64,000 bases of DNA from assembly GCA_046331425.1 (NCBI GenBank), contig JAXLQU010000017.1, forward strand, positions 1 to 64,000, given 5' to 3'. The notes under the pieces were generated by a model. That model saw nothing but the letters and a program-made list of their open reading frames with translations, made no database searches and was not told the origin of the DNA. The first letter of the stretch is position 1. Each line of letters opens with the position of its first letter. Below are positions 15,271 through 24,006 of this stretch, piece after piece. Position numbers and translations under genes: made by a program. The stretch is from JANNUT01 sp046331425. GTDB lineage: Bacteria; Acidobacteriota; Polarisedimenticolia; J045.

Positions 15271-15501
15271 ATGGATACCGGCCCGCGCGGCCCACGTGAT
15301 GACTTCTTTTGTTGGAAGTTTCGCGTGTGGTACAACCTTCGCGATTGCACGTTCCGTCACTATTACGCCACTCACCCTGAGTGTGCCGACTGCGATCAAG
15401 GTGCATCGAACTTGCGGTTGATGAAGCGGGTCCCGGAAAAGCCGCGGTGGATGGAAATTCCCCGGTTGTTCATTGCTGGCGACGAGGGGGACGACGAGTG
15501 A
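15271..15501 (+). CDS. Small Cys-containing protein, unknown function
   Basis: Encodes 76 residues; GGAGAA lies 7-12 bases before the ATG, and the stop overlaps the GTG start of the adenosine deaminase gene (GTGA), so it is very probably expressed. The protein is rich in aromatic and basic residues and has four Cys: DDFFCWKF, NLRDCTFRHYY and PECADCDQG. Spacing C-x2-C near the middle suggests a small metal-binding (zinc-ribbon-like) fold. The C-terminus is acidic (AGDEGDDE). I do not recognise the family. It sits between a selenoprotein gene and a deaminase gene. Confidence 0.7.
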   Translation: MDTGPRGPRDDFFCWKFRVWYNLRDCTFRHYYATHPECADCDQGASNLRLMKRVPEKPRWMEIPRLFIAGDEGDDE

Positions 15502-16541
15502 CCGCAGGTGCAACGCGTATCCGTAACCCGCTGCTGCGGAGTCTTCAGCAGCTACCGAAGGTCGAGCTGCATCAGCATGTCGACGGCTCGATTCCGACTT
15601 CGTTGCTGTGGCGTTTGCTCAAGCATCACGGCCTACATCCGGTCGATACGTTGCGCGAAATGCGCCGGCGCGTTGAGTTGCAAGACGATGAACAGGGCTC
15701 GCTTTTGGCCTATCTGGACAAGTTTCACTACCCGATGTGGATCACTCAGTTCTACGAGAATATTCATGACGTCGCCGAAGCGATCACGCGCCAGGCGCTG
15801 GCTCATGGAGTGCACACGTTGGAGCTGCGCTATTCGCCGGTGATTCACACCTACGCCGGGCTCACGGTGCGGCAAGCCATACGCGCGGTGTTGACCGGTT
15901 TCAATCGCGTGATCTCGGATCATCCCAAACTTCGCTGTGGCCTGATCGTGATTGCGATGCGACAACACGGCCCACACATTGCCAAATTGCTGGCGCGACA
16001 AGCCATTGGAGAAGCGGAGCATCTGCACGAAAGAACCGGCGTGGTCGGCTTTGATATCGCCGGCCCCGAGCGTGGAAACCCGCCACGTCTGTTCCGCGAT
16101 GCCTTCGAGATCGCGCGCGCAGGCGGCTTGGGTGTAACCGCGCACGCGGGCGAAGATGCAGGTCCCGACTATGTCTGGGAAGCGATCGACGTGTTAGGTG
16201 CGCAGCGGATCGGACATGGTTGCTCGGCGGTATCCGATAAGGCGCTACTCAAACGAATGGCCCGCGATCAGATCTTGGTCGAATGCTGCCTGAGCAGCAA
16301 TTTCCAGACAGGAGCGGTCAAACCAGGGATGCCGCATCCGATCGTGAGATTTCTCGAGGCAGGCGTCCCGGTTGCGATCTGCACCGACAACACCACCGTT
16401 TCGCGAACCGATCACAGCCGTGAGGCAGCCCACGTACTGGGCCAGCTGCAGACCGACGATCTTCAGACGGTTCGTGCTATTCATGCGGCGGCCGCTGGCC
16501 ACAGTTTCATCGGCCGGCGACGACGCGAGGTCCGCACTTGA
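15498..16541 (+). CDS. add: Adenosine deaminase
   Basis: Encodes 347 residues from a GTG overlapping the previous stop. It hydrolyses (deoxy)adenosine to (deoxy)inosine in purine salvage, in the cytoplasm. All zinc and catalytic motifs of the family are seen: ELHQHVDGS near residue 25 (two zinc His), VTAHAGE near 214 (His and the catalytic Glu), RIGHG near 238, and CTDNTTVSRT near 298 (zinc Asp). LSSNFQTGAV is the usual substrate-site segment. Adenine deaminase or related AMP-type activity is a less likely alternative. The 3' end overlaps the TTG start of the next gene. Confidence 0.92.
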   Translation: MTAGATRIRNPLLRSLQQLPKVELHQHVDGSIPTSLLWRLLKHHGLHPVDTLREMRRRVELQDDEQGSLLAYLDKFHYPMWITQFYENIHDVAEAITRQALAHGVHTLELRYSPVIHTYAGLTVRQAIRAVLTGFNRVISDHPKLRCGLIVIAMRQHGPHIAKLLARQAIGEAEHLHERTGVVGFDIAGPERGNPPRLFRDAFEIARAGGLGVTAHAGEDAGPDYVWEAIDVLGAQRIGHGCSAVSDKALLKRMARDQILVECCLSSNFQTGAVKPGMPHPIVRFLEAGVPVAICTDNTTVSRTDHSREAAHVLGQLQTDDLQTVRAIHAAAAGHSFIGRRRREVRT

Positions 16542-17431
16542 ATCGCTGGTGTCGGGTCCCCGTTGCGGTCTTGGTGCTCGGCGCCGCCTCGGTGTTGGCG
16601 CAAGACGCGAGCGTCCCCAGCAGCTCCGAGTGGGGGCGACTCCCCGAGGAGTTGCTTGGTGTACTCGAGTCCAAAGCGACCGCGTACCGACAACGCGCAA
16701 CCGGGTTTGTGTGCACCGAAAAGATTCGCGACGCCGAGTACGAGGGAAGAGAGGCGTCAAACGAGAAGGTGCGGGAGTACGACTACTCGCTGACCAAGGA
16801 TCCATCCGTGCCGGAGGGAGTGCGCGCGGTGAGGGTCAAACCCGGCGCGGGTCCCGACGCGAAAGAGGTCGATGCCAAGCTGCCGTTTCCCGAGCCGTAT
16901 CTGTGGTTTCAGGTATTCGAGCCGGCGGCCAGATCGACCTTTCGCTTCCAAGTTGGAGAATGGCACACAACACCCTACAAGCTGGCGATTCCGATCACGT
17001 GGCTCAGCAGCGCGCCGGTTCTCGACGGTCGCAAGGTGACCGAGTGGTCCGGCTTGGCCGAAGTGGAGTGGCGCACCGGAAACCTGGTTCGCATCGTGGC
17101 TCGCCCCAGCCTGCAAGACGAGCGACTGATCGCGCAGATGCAACGCTACCTCACCGCTTTTCGGTTTCTGGGAATGTCGACGGCACCACCTCCGCTGGGG
17201 CAGGAGCTCACGGTCAGTTTTGGTTATGACCGTGACGGATTCTCGTATCCTCAACGCGTCGAGCTGGCGACATTCCAACAGACGGGACGTGAGACGCGCG
17301 CGGTCGTAAGCAGACAGGTTGTGGAGTACAGCGACTACAAGTTCTTCACTACCGAAACGACATACGAGGTGCCACCACTCACCTACTCCCCGCCCGATCC
17401 GGGCGCGGCTGGAGAAACGCGAGAAAGATGA
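16538..17431 (+). CDS. Secreted protein of unknown function heading an ABC operon
   Basis: Encodes 297 residues; the start is a TTG overlapping the adenosine deaminase stop by four bases (TTGA), which is the only start giving a proper signal peptide (VPVAVLVLGAASVLAQD). The mature part has a conserved-looking segment TGFVCTEKIRDAEYEG and a beta-rich remainder ending with SDYKFFTTETTYEVPP, reminiscent of secreted proteins common in Acidobacteria. No catalytic motif is recognised. Its stop overlaps the ATG of the ABC ATPase gene, so it probably works with, or depends on, that transporter. Confidence 0.7.
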   Translation: MNRWCRVPVAVLVLGAASVLAQDASVPSSSEWGRLPEELLGVLESKATAYRQRATGFVCTEKIRDAEYEGREASNEKVREYDYSLTKDPSVPEGVRAVRVKPGAGPDAKEVDAKLPFPEPYLWFQVFEPAARSTFRFQVGEWHTTPYKLAIPITWLSSAPVLDGRKVTEWSGLAEVEWRTGNLVRIVARPSLQDERLIAQMQRYLTAFRFLGMSTAPPPLGQELTVSFGYDRDGFSYPQRVELATFQQTGRETRAVVSRQVVEYSDYKFFTTETTYEVPPLTYSPPDPGAAGETRER

Positions 17432-18375
17432 TCGAAGTTGCCGGTTTGGTGAAGAGATTCGGTGACAAGACTGCGGTTGCTGGCGTCAGTTTCAGTGCCC
17501 GGCGCGGCGAAGTGCTCGGAGTTTTGGGACCCAACGGAGCAGGCAAGACGACGACGCTGCGTATGCTTTGTGGATACTTGCCCCCGACGGCGGGGACCGC
17601 GCTGATCGACGGGATCGATGTCTGGCGCGATTCGCTCGCTGCACGACGCCGGCTTGGATATCTTCCAGAGAGTGTCCCGCTCTACCCGGAGATGCGCGTC
17701 CGCGAGTACCTCGAGTTTCGTAGCGCCATCAAAGGGGTATCGCGCAAGCATCGCGCCGGAACCATCGCGCGCGCCGTCGAGTTGTGCACCCTCGCTGACC
17801 GCATGGATCAGACAGTGGGCACACTCTCGAAGGGATTCCGGCAGCGCGTTGGACTCGCAGATGCGCTACTCGGCGCGCCGCCACTGCTCGTGCTCGACGA
17901 GCCGACGGTCGGCCTCGACCCCAATCAGGTGATCCAGACACGGTCGCTGATTCAACAACTGCGCGGGGAACACACCATATTGTTGTCCTCACACATCCTC
18001 AGTGAGGTCGAGCAGGTCTGTGACCGAGTCGTGATCTTCCGTCAAGGGCACGTGATCGCCGAGGATACGCCGGCGGGGTTGCAGTCCCGCGCGCAGCTCT
18101 CCCCCACGGTCACGATCGAGGTCCCAGCGACAGCGGGCAACCAGGTTGCCGCGTTGATCGATGGACTCGCGTCGCTGGTCGACACGACCGCGCTCGATGA
18201 CGGCTGGTTGAGCCTGACGCTGCAAGCCGACAACGACCCTCGCGAGGCGTTGTTCGAGCGCGCGAGCGCGAACGGGATCGTATTGCGCGAGCTCACACGC
18301 CGTTCACACTCGCTCGAGGAGGTGTTTCACCAGTTGACCGCGGCTCGCGCCGACACCTCGACCACGGAGGCTTGA
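17428..18375 (+). CDS. ABC transporter ATP-binding protein (Gld/Nos-like)
   Basis: Encodes 315 residues. Walker A GPNGAGKT is at 34-41, the ABC signature is LSKGFRQRV (about 135), Walker B is LLVLDEPTVGLDP (about 155), and the switch His is in LSSHILSEVE (about 190). The C-terminal 90 residues form the small accessory domain seen in GldA-like ATPases. Together with the next three genes it forms a gliding-type (GldA-GldF-GldG) ABC-2 system, which outside Bacteroidetes is not linked to motility but is widespread in Gram-negative bacteria. All genes overlap or nearly touch. The substrate is unknown. Confidence 0.92.
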   Translation: MIEVAGLVKRFGDKTAVAGVSFSARRGEVLGVLGPNGAGKTTTLRMLCGYLPPTAGTALIDGIDVWRDSLAARRRLGYLPESVPLYPEMRVREYLEFRSAIKGVSRKHRAGTIARAVELCTLADRMDQTVGTLSKGFRQRVGLADALLGAPPLLVLDEPTVGLDPNQVIQTRSLIQQLRGEHTILLSSHILSEVEQVCDRVVIFRQGHVIAEDTPAGLQSRAQLSPTVTIEVPATAGNQVAALIDGLASLVDTTALDDGWLSLTLQADNDPREALFERASANGIVLRELTRRSHSLEEVFHQLTAARADTSTTEA

Positions 18376-18380
18376 TTACC

Positions 18381-19127
18381 ATGCGCGTCGCGCTCTGGAT
18401 CGCCGCTCGTGAGTTGCGCTCACTGTTCCTGCAACCACTGGCATGGGTTGTTCTCACCGTGTTGCTCGGGTTTTCGTCGATGAGTTTTTGGTGGGTGATT
18501 GGCTATCCCAGCGCCAACGCCCTCCCGGCGATCGAGGTTCAGTCGTTCATGTTCACCGGACTCTTGTTCTGGCTACCGCTGTTGGTGTTCTTGCCGCTGA
18601 TCGCGATGCGGCTGATCGCCGAGGAACGACAGACCGGCACCATCGAGACGTTGCTGACAGCACCTGTCACCGAGGCGCAGATGGTGATTGGCAAGTACTC
18701 TGCGGCGCTCGGCTTCTACGTGGTTTTGATCGCACCATTCCTGTTGTTTCTGTCGCTGCTCGCTCGCTATGGTGCGGTCGACTGGAAGGCGGCGGCCTCC
18801 GGGTTCTTGGGCCTCGTGCTCATCGGTGCCTTCTTGTTGGCAGCCGCGATGACTGCGTCGGCGCTCACCCGCAATCAGATCGTGGCCGCGATCACGGGTT
18901 TTATCGTCGTGTTGCTGCTGTACATCGCGCCTGCGCTGCTGCAAAACCAGCTTCCAACCGGTGAGTTCTGGCAGCGGTTCGGAAGCCAACTCGATCTGAT
19001 GGCGGCGATGCAGGATTTCAGCCGCGGAGTCGTCAGCAGCGCGCGGTTGATCTACCCGTTGTCGGGCATCGTGTTTTGCGTGTTTGCCACGGCTCGCCTG
19101 GTCGAAGCTTCCAAGGAGGCATCCTAA
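18381..19127 (+). CDS. ABC-2 type permease, GldF-like
   Basis: Encodes 248 residues with six predicted membrane segments, for example PLAWVVLTVLLGFSSMSFWW and GFIVVLLLYIAPALL. The segment RLIAEERQTGTIETLLTAPVTEAQMVIGKY is the cytoplasmic coupling signature of ABC-2 permeases. The ATG at 18381 is preferred because GGAGG lies ten bases before it; a TTG at 18372 overlapping the ATPase stop would be too close to that site. Acts in the inner membrane with the ATPase upstream. Confidence 0.88.
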   Translation: MRVALWIAARELRSLFLQPLAWVVLTVLLGFSSMSFWWVIGYPSANALPAIEVQSFMFTGLLFWLPLLVFLPLIAMRLIAEERQTGTIETLLTAPVTEAQMVIGKYSAALGFYVVLIAPFLLFLSLLARYGAVDWKAAASGFLGLVLIGAFLLAAAMTASALTRNQIVAAITGFIVVLLLYIAPALLQNQLPTGEFWQRFGSQLDLMAAMQDFSRGVVSSARLIYPLSGIVFCVFATARLVEASKEAS

Positions 19128-20611
19128 TGTCGGCAGCGCGGTGGACGCGACGCGGCAATATCGCGGTCGCGATGCTATCGGCTCTGTTGCTGCTGGGTAT
19201 CGCCAACTACTTGGGATCCAAGTACTGGGTCCAATGGGATTGGACCACAAGTCGCATCCACAGCCTGTCGGAGAAGACGCAAGGAACCCTCGACGCGCTG
19301 CAGGCGCCGGTGCGAATCATCAGCTTCCTGTCGGATCGGCAGCAGCCAGAAGTCGACGCAATTCTGCGCGAGATACGAACGCTGATCGATGGCTACCATT
19401 CTCGCGCCCCGCAGTATGTGACGGCAGAGTTGGTTGACTACAATCGCGATCCACTTCGAGCTCAGGAACTTCTCAAGCAATTCAAGATCGATCCCTGGCG
19501 TGACTCGCTCGACGTCGTCGTCGTCTCTCACGCCGACCGGACCAAGCTGTTGCGTCTCGACGACTTGGTGGAGTTCGATCAGGAATCAGCACAACAAGGT
19601 CCGCCGATGGTGCGGGCGATACGCGCGGAAGAAGCGCTGACAGGTGCGATCTTGTCGGTGACGCGCCAGAAGCGCCCCAAGCTGGTATTTGCGTCCGGCC
19701 ACGGCGAACGCGATCCAAGGGAAACCCGTGAGGATGGCCAAGGACAGTTGACAGCCGAACTCGAGCATGGCGACGTGGAAATTGGAACTTGGAACGCGTT
19801 TGGATCGACGGCTGTCCCCAACGACACCGACGTGCTGGTCATCGCCGGACCGCAATCTCTGTGGCTGGCCGGCGAGGTTGCCGCTGTCGACAACTTTCTT
19901 CGTCAGGGCGGGCGTGTGATTCTGCTACTGGAACCATCGCTGCCGCGCGGCGCGAGTTCGATGCCTCCGTCCGGCTTCGAGTCATTACTCAATCGATGGG
20001 GTATCGGCGTGCACTCCGACATCGTGATCGACCGCGACAATGGCGTCCCATTTCTTGGGCCAGAGACTTTTTCAGCCGCGCTCCTCGGCTTGCATCCTGT
20101 CACCCGCACACTCGACAAGGGACGCGTGCTGTTCACGCTCGCCCGCTCGCTATCGGTCGACGCCCCGCCCCCCGACGTTGTGGTGAACACCTTGGCCGAG
20201 ACGTCGAGCGCAGCGTGGGGCGAAACAGCGGTCGATCGACTCTCGGCTGTCGAGAAAGATCCGGCGGATACGCGTGCGCCCATGGCGCTGTTGCTCGCGG
20301 CGGAACAGAAACCCGGCGCGAAGAATCAGCGACCCGCTCGGATGATCGTCAGCGGAGATGCCGACGTTGCCAGCAACATGTTCATGGGCTCGGCGAGCAA
20401 TCGCGATTTCTGGCTCAACTCGGTGGCGTGGCTCTTGGACGAGCAACAGACCCTGGGGATTGCACCGAAGGATCGCGCGCTGACACGCTTGTTCATTACA
20501 GAAGACGACAAGACTCGCCTGTTCTTTGTGTTGGTGTTGGGGCTGCCCGCATTCACGATCGCAACCGGCTTGTTGGTTTGGTGGACTCGCCGGCGGGGCG
20601 CCACGCGATGA
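19127..20611 (+). CDS. GldG-family ABC accessory protein
   Basis: Encodes 494 residues. It shares one base with the permease stop (TAATG) and has an AAGGAGG ribosome-binding site. An N-terminal membrane anchor (AVAMLSALLLLGIANYLGS) is followed by a large periplasmic region of the ABC-type uncharacterised transport system domain, with ITSR-like sites WTTSRIHSLSEKTQGTLDAL, VYFASGHGE-like LVFASGHGERDP and TDVLVIAGPQS. A second helix at the C-terminus (FFVLVLGLPAFTIATGLLVWW) returns to the membrane. Such proteins pair with GldA/GldF and the DUF4340 protein encoded next. Biochemical role is unknown. Confidence 0.85.
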   Translation: MSAARWTRRGNIAVAMLSALLLLGIANYLGSKYWVQWDWTTSRIHSLSEKTQGTLDALQAPVRIISFLSDRQQPEVDAILREIRTLIDGYHSRAPQYVTAELVDYNRDPLRAQELLKQFKIDPWRDSLDVVVVSHADRTKLLRLDDLVEFDQESAQQGPPMVRAIRAEEALTGAILSVTRQKRPKLVFASGHGERDPRETREDGQGQLTAELEHGDVEIGTWNAFGSTAVPNDTDVLVIAGPQSLWLAGEVAAVDNFLRQGGRVILLLEPSLPRGASSMPPSGFESLLNRWGIGVHSDIVIDRDNGVPFLGPETFSAALLGLHPVTRTLDKGRVLFTLARSLSVDAPPPDVVVNTLAETSSAAWGETAVDRLSAVEKDPADTRAPMALLLAAEQKPGAKNQRPARMIVSGDADVASNMFMGSASNRDFWLNSVAWLLDEQQTLGIAPKDRALTRLFITEDDKTRLFFVLVLGLPAFTIATGLLVWWTRRRGATR

Positions 20612-21966
20612 AGGGTCGAACCTCACTCGTGCTGCTGGGGCTCGCGTCGGCGTCATTGGCTTTCGTCTTGCTCTGGGAAAAGTACCAACCAGGCACCACG
20701 GAACGGCTCGCCATGGCGGGCAAATTGTTGCCAAACCTCGATCCGGAGAAGGTCGAGAAGCTGACGCTGAAACGGCACGACGGCACGGTTGTCGCGACGC
20801 GTCAGAAGGGGCGTTGGACGTTGGAGCAGCCGTTGGCTGAACCTGCCGACGATCTCGTGCTGCAAGGAATCGTTCGTGATTTGGGAGAGGCTCCCGTACT
20901 GGGCCGGTTCGCGCCGTCCGAGGTGACTGGCGGAGACAACGCCACCGGTCTGGGAGACGATCGATGTGTCGCCACGCTGGTCGCGGCGGGGCGTGAAATA
21001 GTGGTGAGGGTCGGTTCTCGCGATATCGGAGCCGGTCGTCGCTATGCGCAGGTCGGCACAGCACCCGAGTTGGTATTGGTCGACGACACCATCGCGCGCG
21101 CAATCGAGAGGCCCTTGGAGAAGCTCCGCGACCACACTCTGTTTCAGGCCGCCAGCATCGACATCCATCGCTTCAGTCTCGAGCGTGCCGGTGAACCGAC
21201 ACTTACGTTCGAGCGACGAGGTGGTGAAGCGTGGTGGATTACGGCCCCTATCGAGGATGCCGCTGACAACAGTGGTGTCGGTGCACTGATCTCCAAACTC
21301 CTCTCGTTGCGTGCCGAGTCGTTCCTGGATTCCGCTCCGACCATGTTGCCAGGTTCAAGTGCTCCATGGCTTGGCCTGAAGTTGTTCGATTCGACAGGCC
21401 GTTTGCTGGGCTCGCTGACGGTGGGCGATGTGGCCGCTGGAAATGAACTTCGGTTCGCCACCACCGATCGACGATCGGAACCGTTTCACATTCGCACCTC
21501 AGAGATTGCGGTCGAGTTGAAGAAGCCGAGCAGCGCGTGGCGCTCGATGCTGGCGATCGACACATCGGTGTGGGATCTGGCTGAGCTCGAAATCCGCCGG
21601 GGCGATCAGCGCCTCCTCGTTCGTCGTGCCCAGTCCGATGATGGAAAGAAGAGCTGGGTTGCTGGCGACCCGCCAGACATGGCAATCGACGAGGGCAAGA
21701 TCGTCGAGTTGAGTTCCAAGCTGGCGCGCGTCGACTGCAGACGATTGGCCGATGAAACAACCTGGAGCGCAGCAGGTCTCGATACGCCGCGAGCGACGGT
21801 GACACTTCGGCATGAGGATCGGGCTCGTTTTCCCGATTCGGAACTGTGGATTGGAAAGGCGGTCGGGTCGAACGAAGTATTTGCCGGTGTACCGGGCCGT
21901 AAGACCGTCCTTGTGGTCGATGCTGCAATCGCGGAAGAACTCGATCCCGCGAAGCTCAAGCGTTAA
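20608..21966 (+). CDS. DUF4340 domain protein of the Gld-like ABC system
   Basis: Encodes 452 residues, starting inside the previous stop (ATGA). One N-terminal membrane helix (SLVLLGLASASLAFVLLW) anchors a periplasmic region composed of repeated beta-rich units: KLTLKRHDGTVVATRQKGRWTL, FSLERAGEPTLTFERRGGEAWWI and LEIRRGDQRLLVRRAQSDDGKKSW, the pattern of DUF4340. This is the last gene of the five-gene operon that begins at 16538. It converges with the CPBP protease gene with only 33 bases between them and no clear terminator. Confidence 0.85.
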   Translation: MKGRTSLVLLGLASASLAFVLLWEKYQPGTTERLAMAGKLLPNLDPEKVEKLTLKRHDGTVVATRQKGRWTLEQPLAEPADDLVLQGIVRDLGEAPVLGRFAPSEVTGGDNATGLGDDRCVATLVAAGREIVVRVGSRDIGAGRRYAQVGTAPELVLVDDTIARAIERPLEKLRDHTLFQAASIDIHRFSLERAGEPTLTFERRGGEAWWITAPIEDAADNSGVGALISKLLSLRAESFLDSAPTMLPGSSAPWLGLKLFDSTGRLLGSLTVGDVAAGNELRFATTDRRSEPFHIRTSEIAVELKKPSSAWRSMLAIDTSVWDLAELEIRRGDQRLLVRRAQSDDGKKSWVAGDPPDMAIDEGKIVELSSKLARVDCRRLADETTWSAAGLDTPRATVTLRHEDRARFPDSELWIGKAVGSNEVFAGVPGRKTVLVVDAAIAEELDPAKLKR

Positions 21967-21999
21967 CCGCCCGGACCCGATCGCGGGTGGATGGCCCCT

Positions 22000-23445
22000 C
22001 TATTTCGCGAGGCCCGAGAGCACGAGAGTCAGCGAAACACCGTTGATCAGCGCGTGCGCCACGATCGTCGGCCAAATGGACTCGCGACGTATTGCAACCC
22101 AAGCGAAGATCAAACCCAACGTACCTGTCATGAGCGCACCTTCGCCGTGCGCTGCACCGAACAGAACTGTCGTGATCAGGAGCGCCGGCCATCGTCCACA
22201 CCGGAGAGACAGCGCTCGCAGCGCATAGCCGCGAAACAGGATTTCCTCCGTCAACGGCGCCATCACCGCAATCGCTATCGTCAGCGCGATGGTTTCCAAG
22301 GCTCCGTGAGGATCGAGCGATTGCCCGAGGCTCTGCTCATACAAGAACGTGGGAACCGAAAGGCTGCGGCAAATCCAGTCAAGCAACGGCAACACAACCC
22401 AGGCAGCGCCCGCTGTGCCCAATCCCCACAACAACTCATTCATCCAGGGGGTTCGCGTCAGGCCGAGTTGGGACCAACTCAGTCCTTGGACGCGCAGCCG
22501 CCAGGCTAAGAACAGGAGTGACGCGACGGACCCGCCGCTGAAACTACCGACGATCATGCCGGTACCGAACATCTCGAGACCGAAGGCCCATAGTGCGGCG
22601 GCGACACAAAGCTGTCCGCCGAGAAACAGCCCCAGCGCGAGTGCTCCGTCGAGCAGTGACCAGGCGCGCACGCCGCGCCACCACGATCCGAACGCAAGCG
22701 CGCCACCGATCGGCACTGCGATGGCAATCGCGGGGGCCACGGCCAGGATCGCAAGTAGCCAGGTGGGCAACAGGTCGCGCACGGTCTCACTGAAAAGCAC
22801 GCGCGTGCTTCCGTCGCCGGCCACTCTCGCGACACCCGTCGTCCCCAACAGCCAGAGCGAGTCGTCGTGCGGGTCGCCTTGCAATTCGAGAGGCGAGCCG
22901 ATGCGCGACGGTACGCTGCCGATCTTTCGCCACGCCCCGGGCCCCGACTTCCAGATCGAACCGGCCTCGGCCGTCACGCGCCACAAACCGCCCTGCGCAT
23001 CCCGAGCTGGCCCCAACGAGTCGAGCAGTTCGGCAGGTTCGCCGGTAGTTTTGGGGATCGGCAGTTCAGAGTGCCACCGCGTGACGCCGGCCCCTCGCGC
23101 GTCATCGATCGGAAAGTCCTCGGGTGCGGTCGCATCCCGATTCCACTTCAGTAGGAACAACGCCTGGCCCTCTGTTTCCGAGGGCAGGGCCCACAACGCT
23201 CCAGCTTCATCGATCCAGACCCGGTCGACAGCCTCGGGCCAGCGCATTCCTACCCTTCCCGTCGCGGTTTCGAGGAGGACGATGCCGCCTGGTCCGCCAA
23301 TCGCAACCCTGTCTTCAGATACAGCGAGCGATAGATAGGCGGTTTGAGCGTGCCGGAGGCGGGAAATCCAGTCTCCGCCCTCGGACGCCAATCCCAGCGG
23401 CAGCATGCTCGCGACAGCAAGCGTTACGGCAACCCAGCGACTCAT
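22000..23445 (-). CDS. CPBP-family intramembrane metalloprotease with N-terminal exported domain
   Basis: Encodes 481 residues from the ATG at 23443-23445, chosen because it begins a signal-like segment (WVAVTLAVASMLPLGLA). Residues about 30-245 are extracytoplasmic and beta-rich, with repeats such as DRVAIGGPGGIVLLETATGRVG and GGLWRVTAEAGSIWKSG resembling blades of a propeller. The C-terminal half has about eight helices and the CPBP (Abi/Rce1-like) active-site motifs EEILFRG, GAAHGEG and HALING. CPBP proteases in bacteria serve maturation or immunity functions. The sensor-like N-terminal part is unusual for the family. Confidence 0.85.
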   Translation of the reverse strand: MSRWVAVTLAVASMLPLGLASEGGDWISRLRHAQTAYLSLAVSEDRVAIGGPGGIVLLETATGRVGMRWPEAVDRVWIDEAGALWALPSETEGQALFLLKWNRDATAPEDFPIDDARGAGVTRWHSELPIPKTTGEPAELLDSLGPARDAQGGLWRVTAEAGSIWKSGPGAWRKIGSVPSRIGSPLELQGDPHDDSLWLLGTTGVARVAGDGSTRVLFSETVRDLLPTWLLAILAVAPAIAIAVPIGGALAFGSWWRGVRAWSLLDGALALGLFLGGQLCVAAALWAFGLEMFGTGMIVGSFSGGSVASLLFLAWRLRVQGLSWSQLGLTRTPWMNELLWGLGTAGAAWVVLPLLDWICRSLSVPTFLYEQSLGQSLDPHGALETIALTIAIAVMAPLTEEILFRGYALRALSLRCGRWPALLITTVLFGAAHGEGALMTGTLGLIFAWVAIRRESIWPTIVAHALINGVSLTLVLSGLAK

Positions 23446-23487
23446 CGGTGCGAAGTATCGGCCCGACCTCTTCAAGAGGCCCGTAGG

Positions 23488-23516
23488 TTGACGTGTCTGA
23501 AATTTTCGCATAATGT
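23488..23516 (+). promoter_or_regulatory. Sigma-70-type promoter ahead of a polymerase remnant
   Basis: TTGACG (23488-23493), a 17-base spacer, then TAATGT (23511-23516). It reads toward the ATG at 23541. Confidence 0.6.
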
Positions 23517-23528
23517 TCGTCATACGAA
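23516..23528 (+). promoter_or_regulatory. Palindromic operator-like site
   Basis: TTCGT-CAT-ACGAA, a perfect 5-bp inverted repeat, starts in the -10 box and covers the expected transcript start. A repressor here would block initiation. A LexA-type SOS site is an attractive guess because a Y-family polymerase fragment follows, but the sequence does not match a LexA box I know. Confidence 0.45.
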
Positions 23529-23540
23529 AACGAGACGAAT

Positions 23541-24006
23541 ATGAGCAAAGCCAAGGGTTCGACGCATCTTCGCTATTCTCCCAGGTTCAGGCACGCAACG
23601 TCCGACGCCCGAATCCTCACAGCCGGGGTTGGTGAGGCGGCCGAACGTCTTGCCGCACGGCTCCGACACGAGCAAAGGGCGGCTCTTCGAATTCGCCTGC
23701 TCGTGGTCTTCGCAGACGCTCGCGTCGTTGCCAGCGATCAGTTGTGCGTTCGACTGACCAACGGCGCGGAGGAACCGCAGTTGTATCGAACGGGCCGCGG
23801 ACTTCTCGCGCGACTGGCTCAGCCGCGGAGGTCGAGAGTCTCACGATCATCCTCGATCGGCTGACCGCAGCGTCCCCGATCCTCCCACTGTTCGATTCCG
23901 CAGGGTCGCGACGAGCGTTACTGTCAGGCGCTTCAAACGAAAGCGCTGCTGGCTCGTGTCGCAGCGCTTCGAGCAAGGATCGCCGCGAGAAGCGGTGTTG
24001 CGTGAT
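23541..24006 (+). pseudogene. Y-family DNA polymerase little-finger fragment, frameshifted
   Basis: Only about 150 codons of a DinB-like translesion polymerase C-terminus remain, spread over three frames. The first frame encodes EAAERLAARLRHEQRAALRI, then LLVVFADARVVASDQL and LYRTGRGLLARL; the second encodes EVESLTIILDRLTAASPILPLFD; the third encodes QGRDERYCQALQTKALLARV and ends at the TGA at 24004-24006. The order and the LPLFD motif match the little-finger domain and C-terminal tail of Y-family polymerases. The palm, fingers and catalytic acidic residues are absent. A good promoter and operator precede the ATG, which suggests a once-functional gene that lost its 5' two-thirds. Confidence 0.55.
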
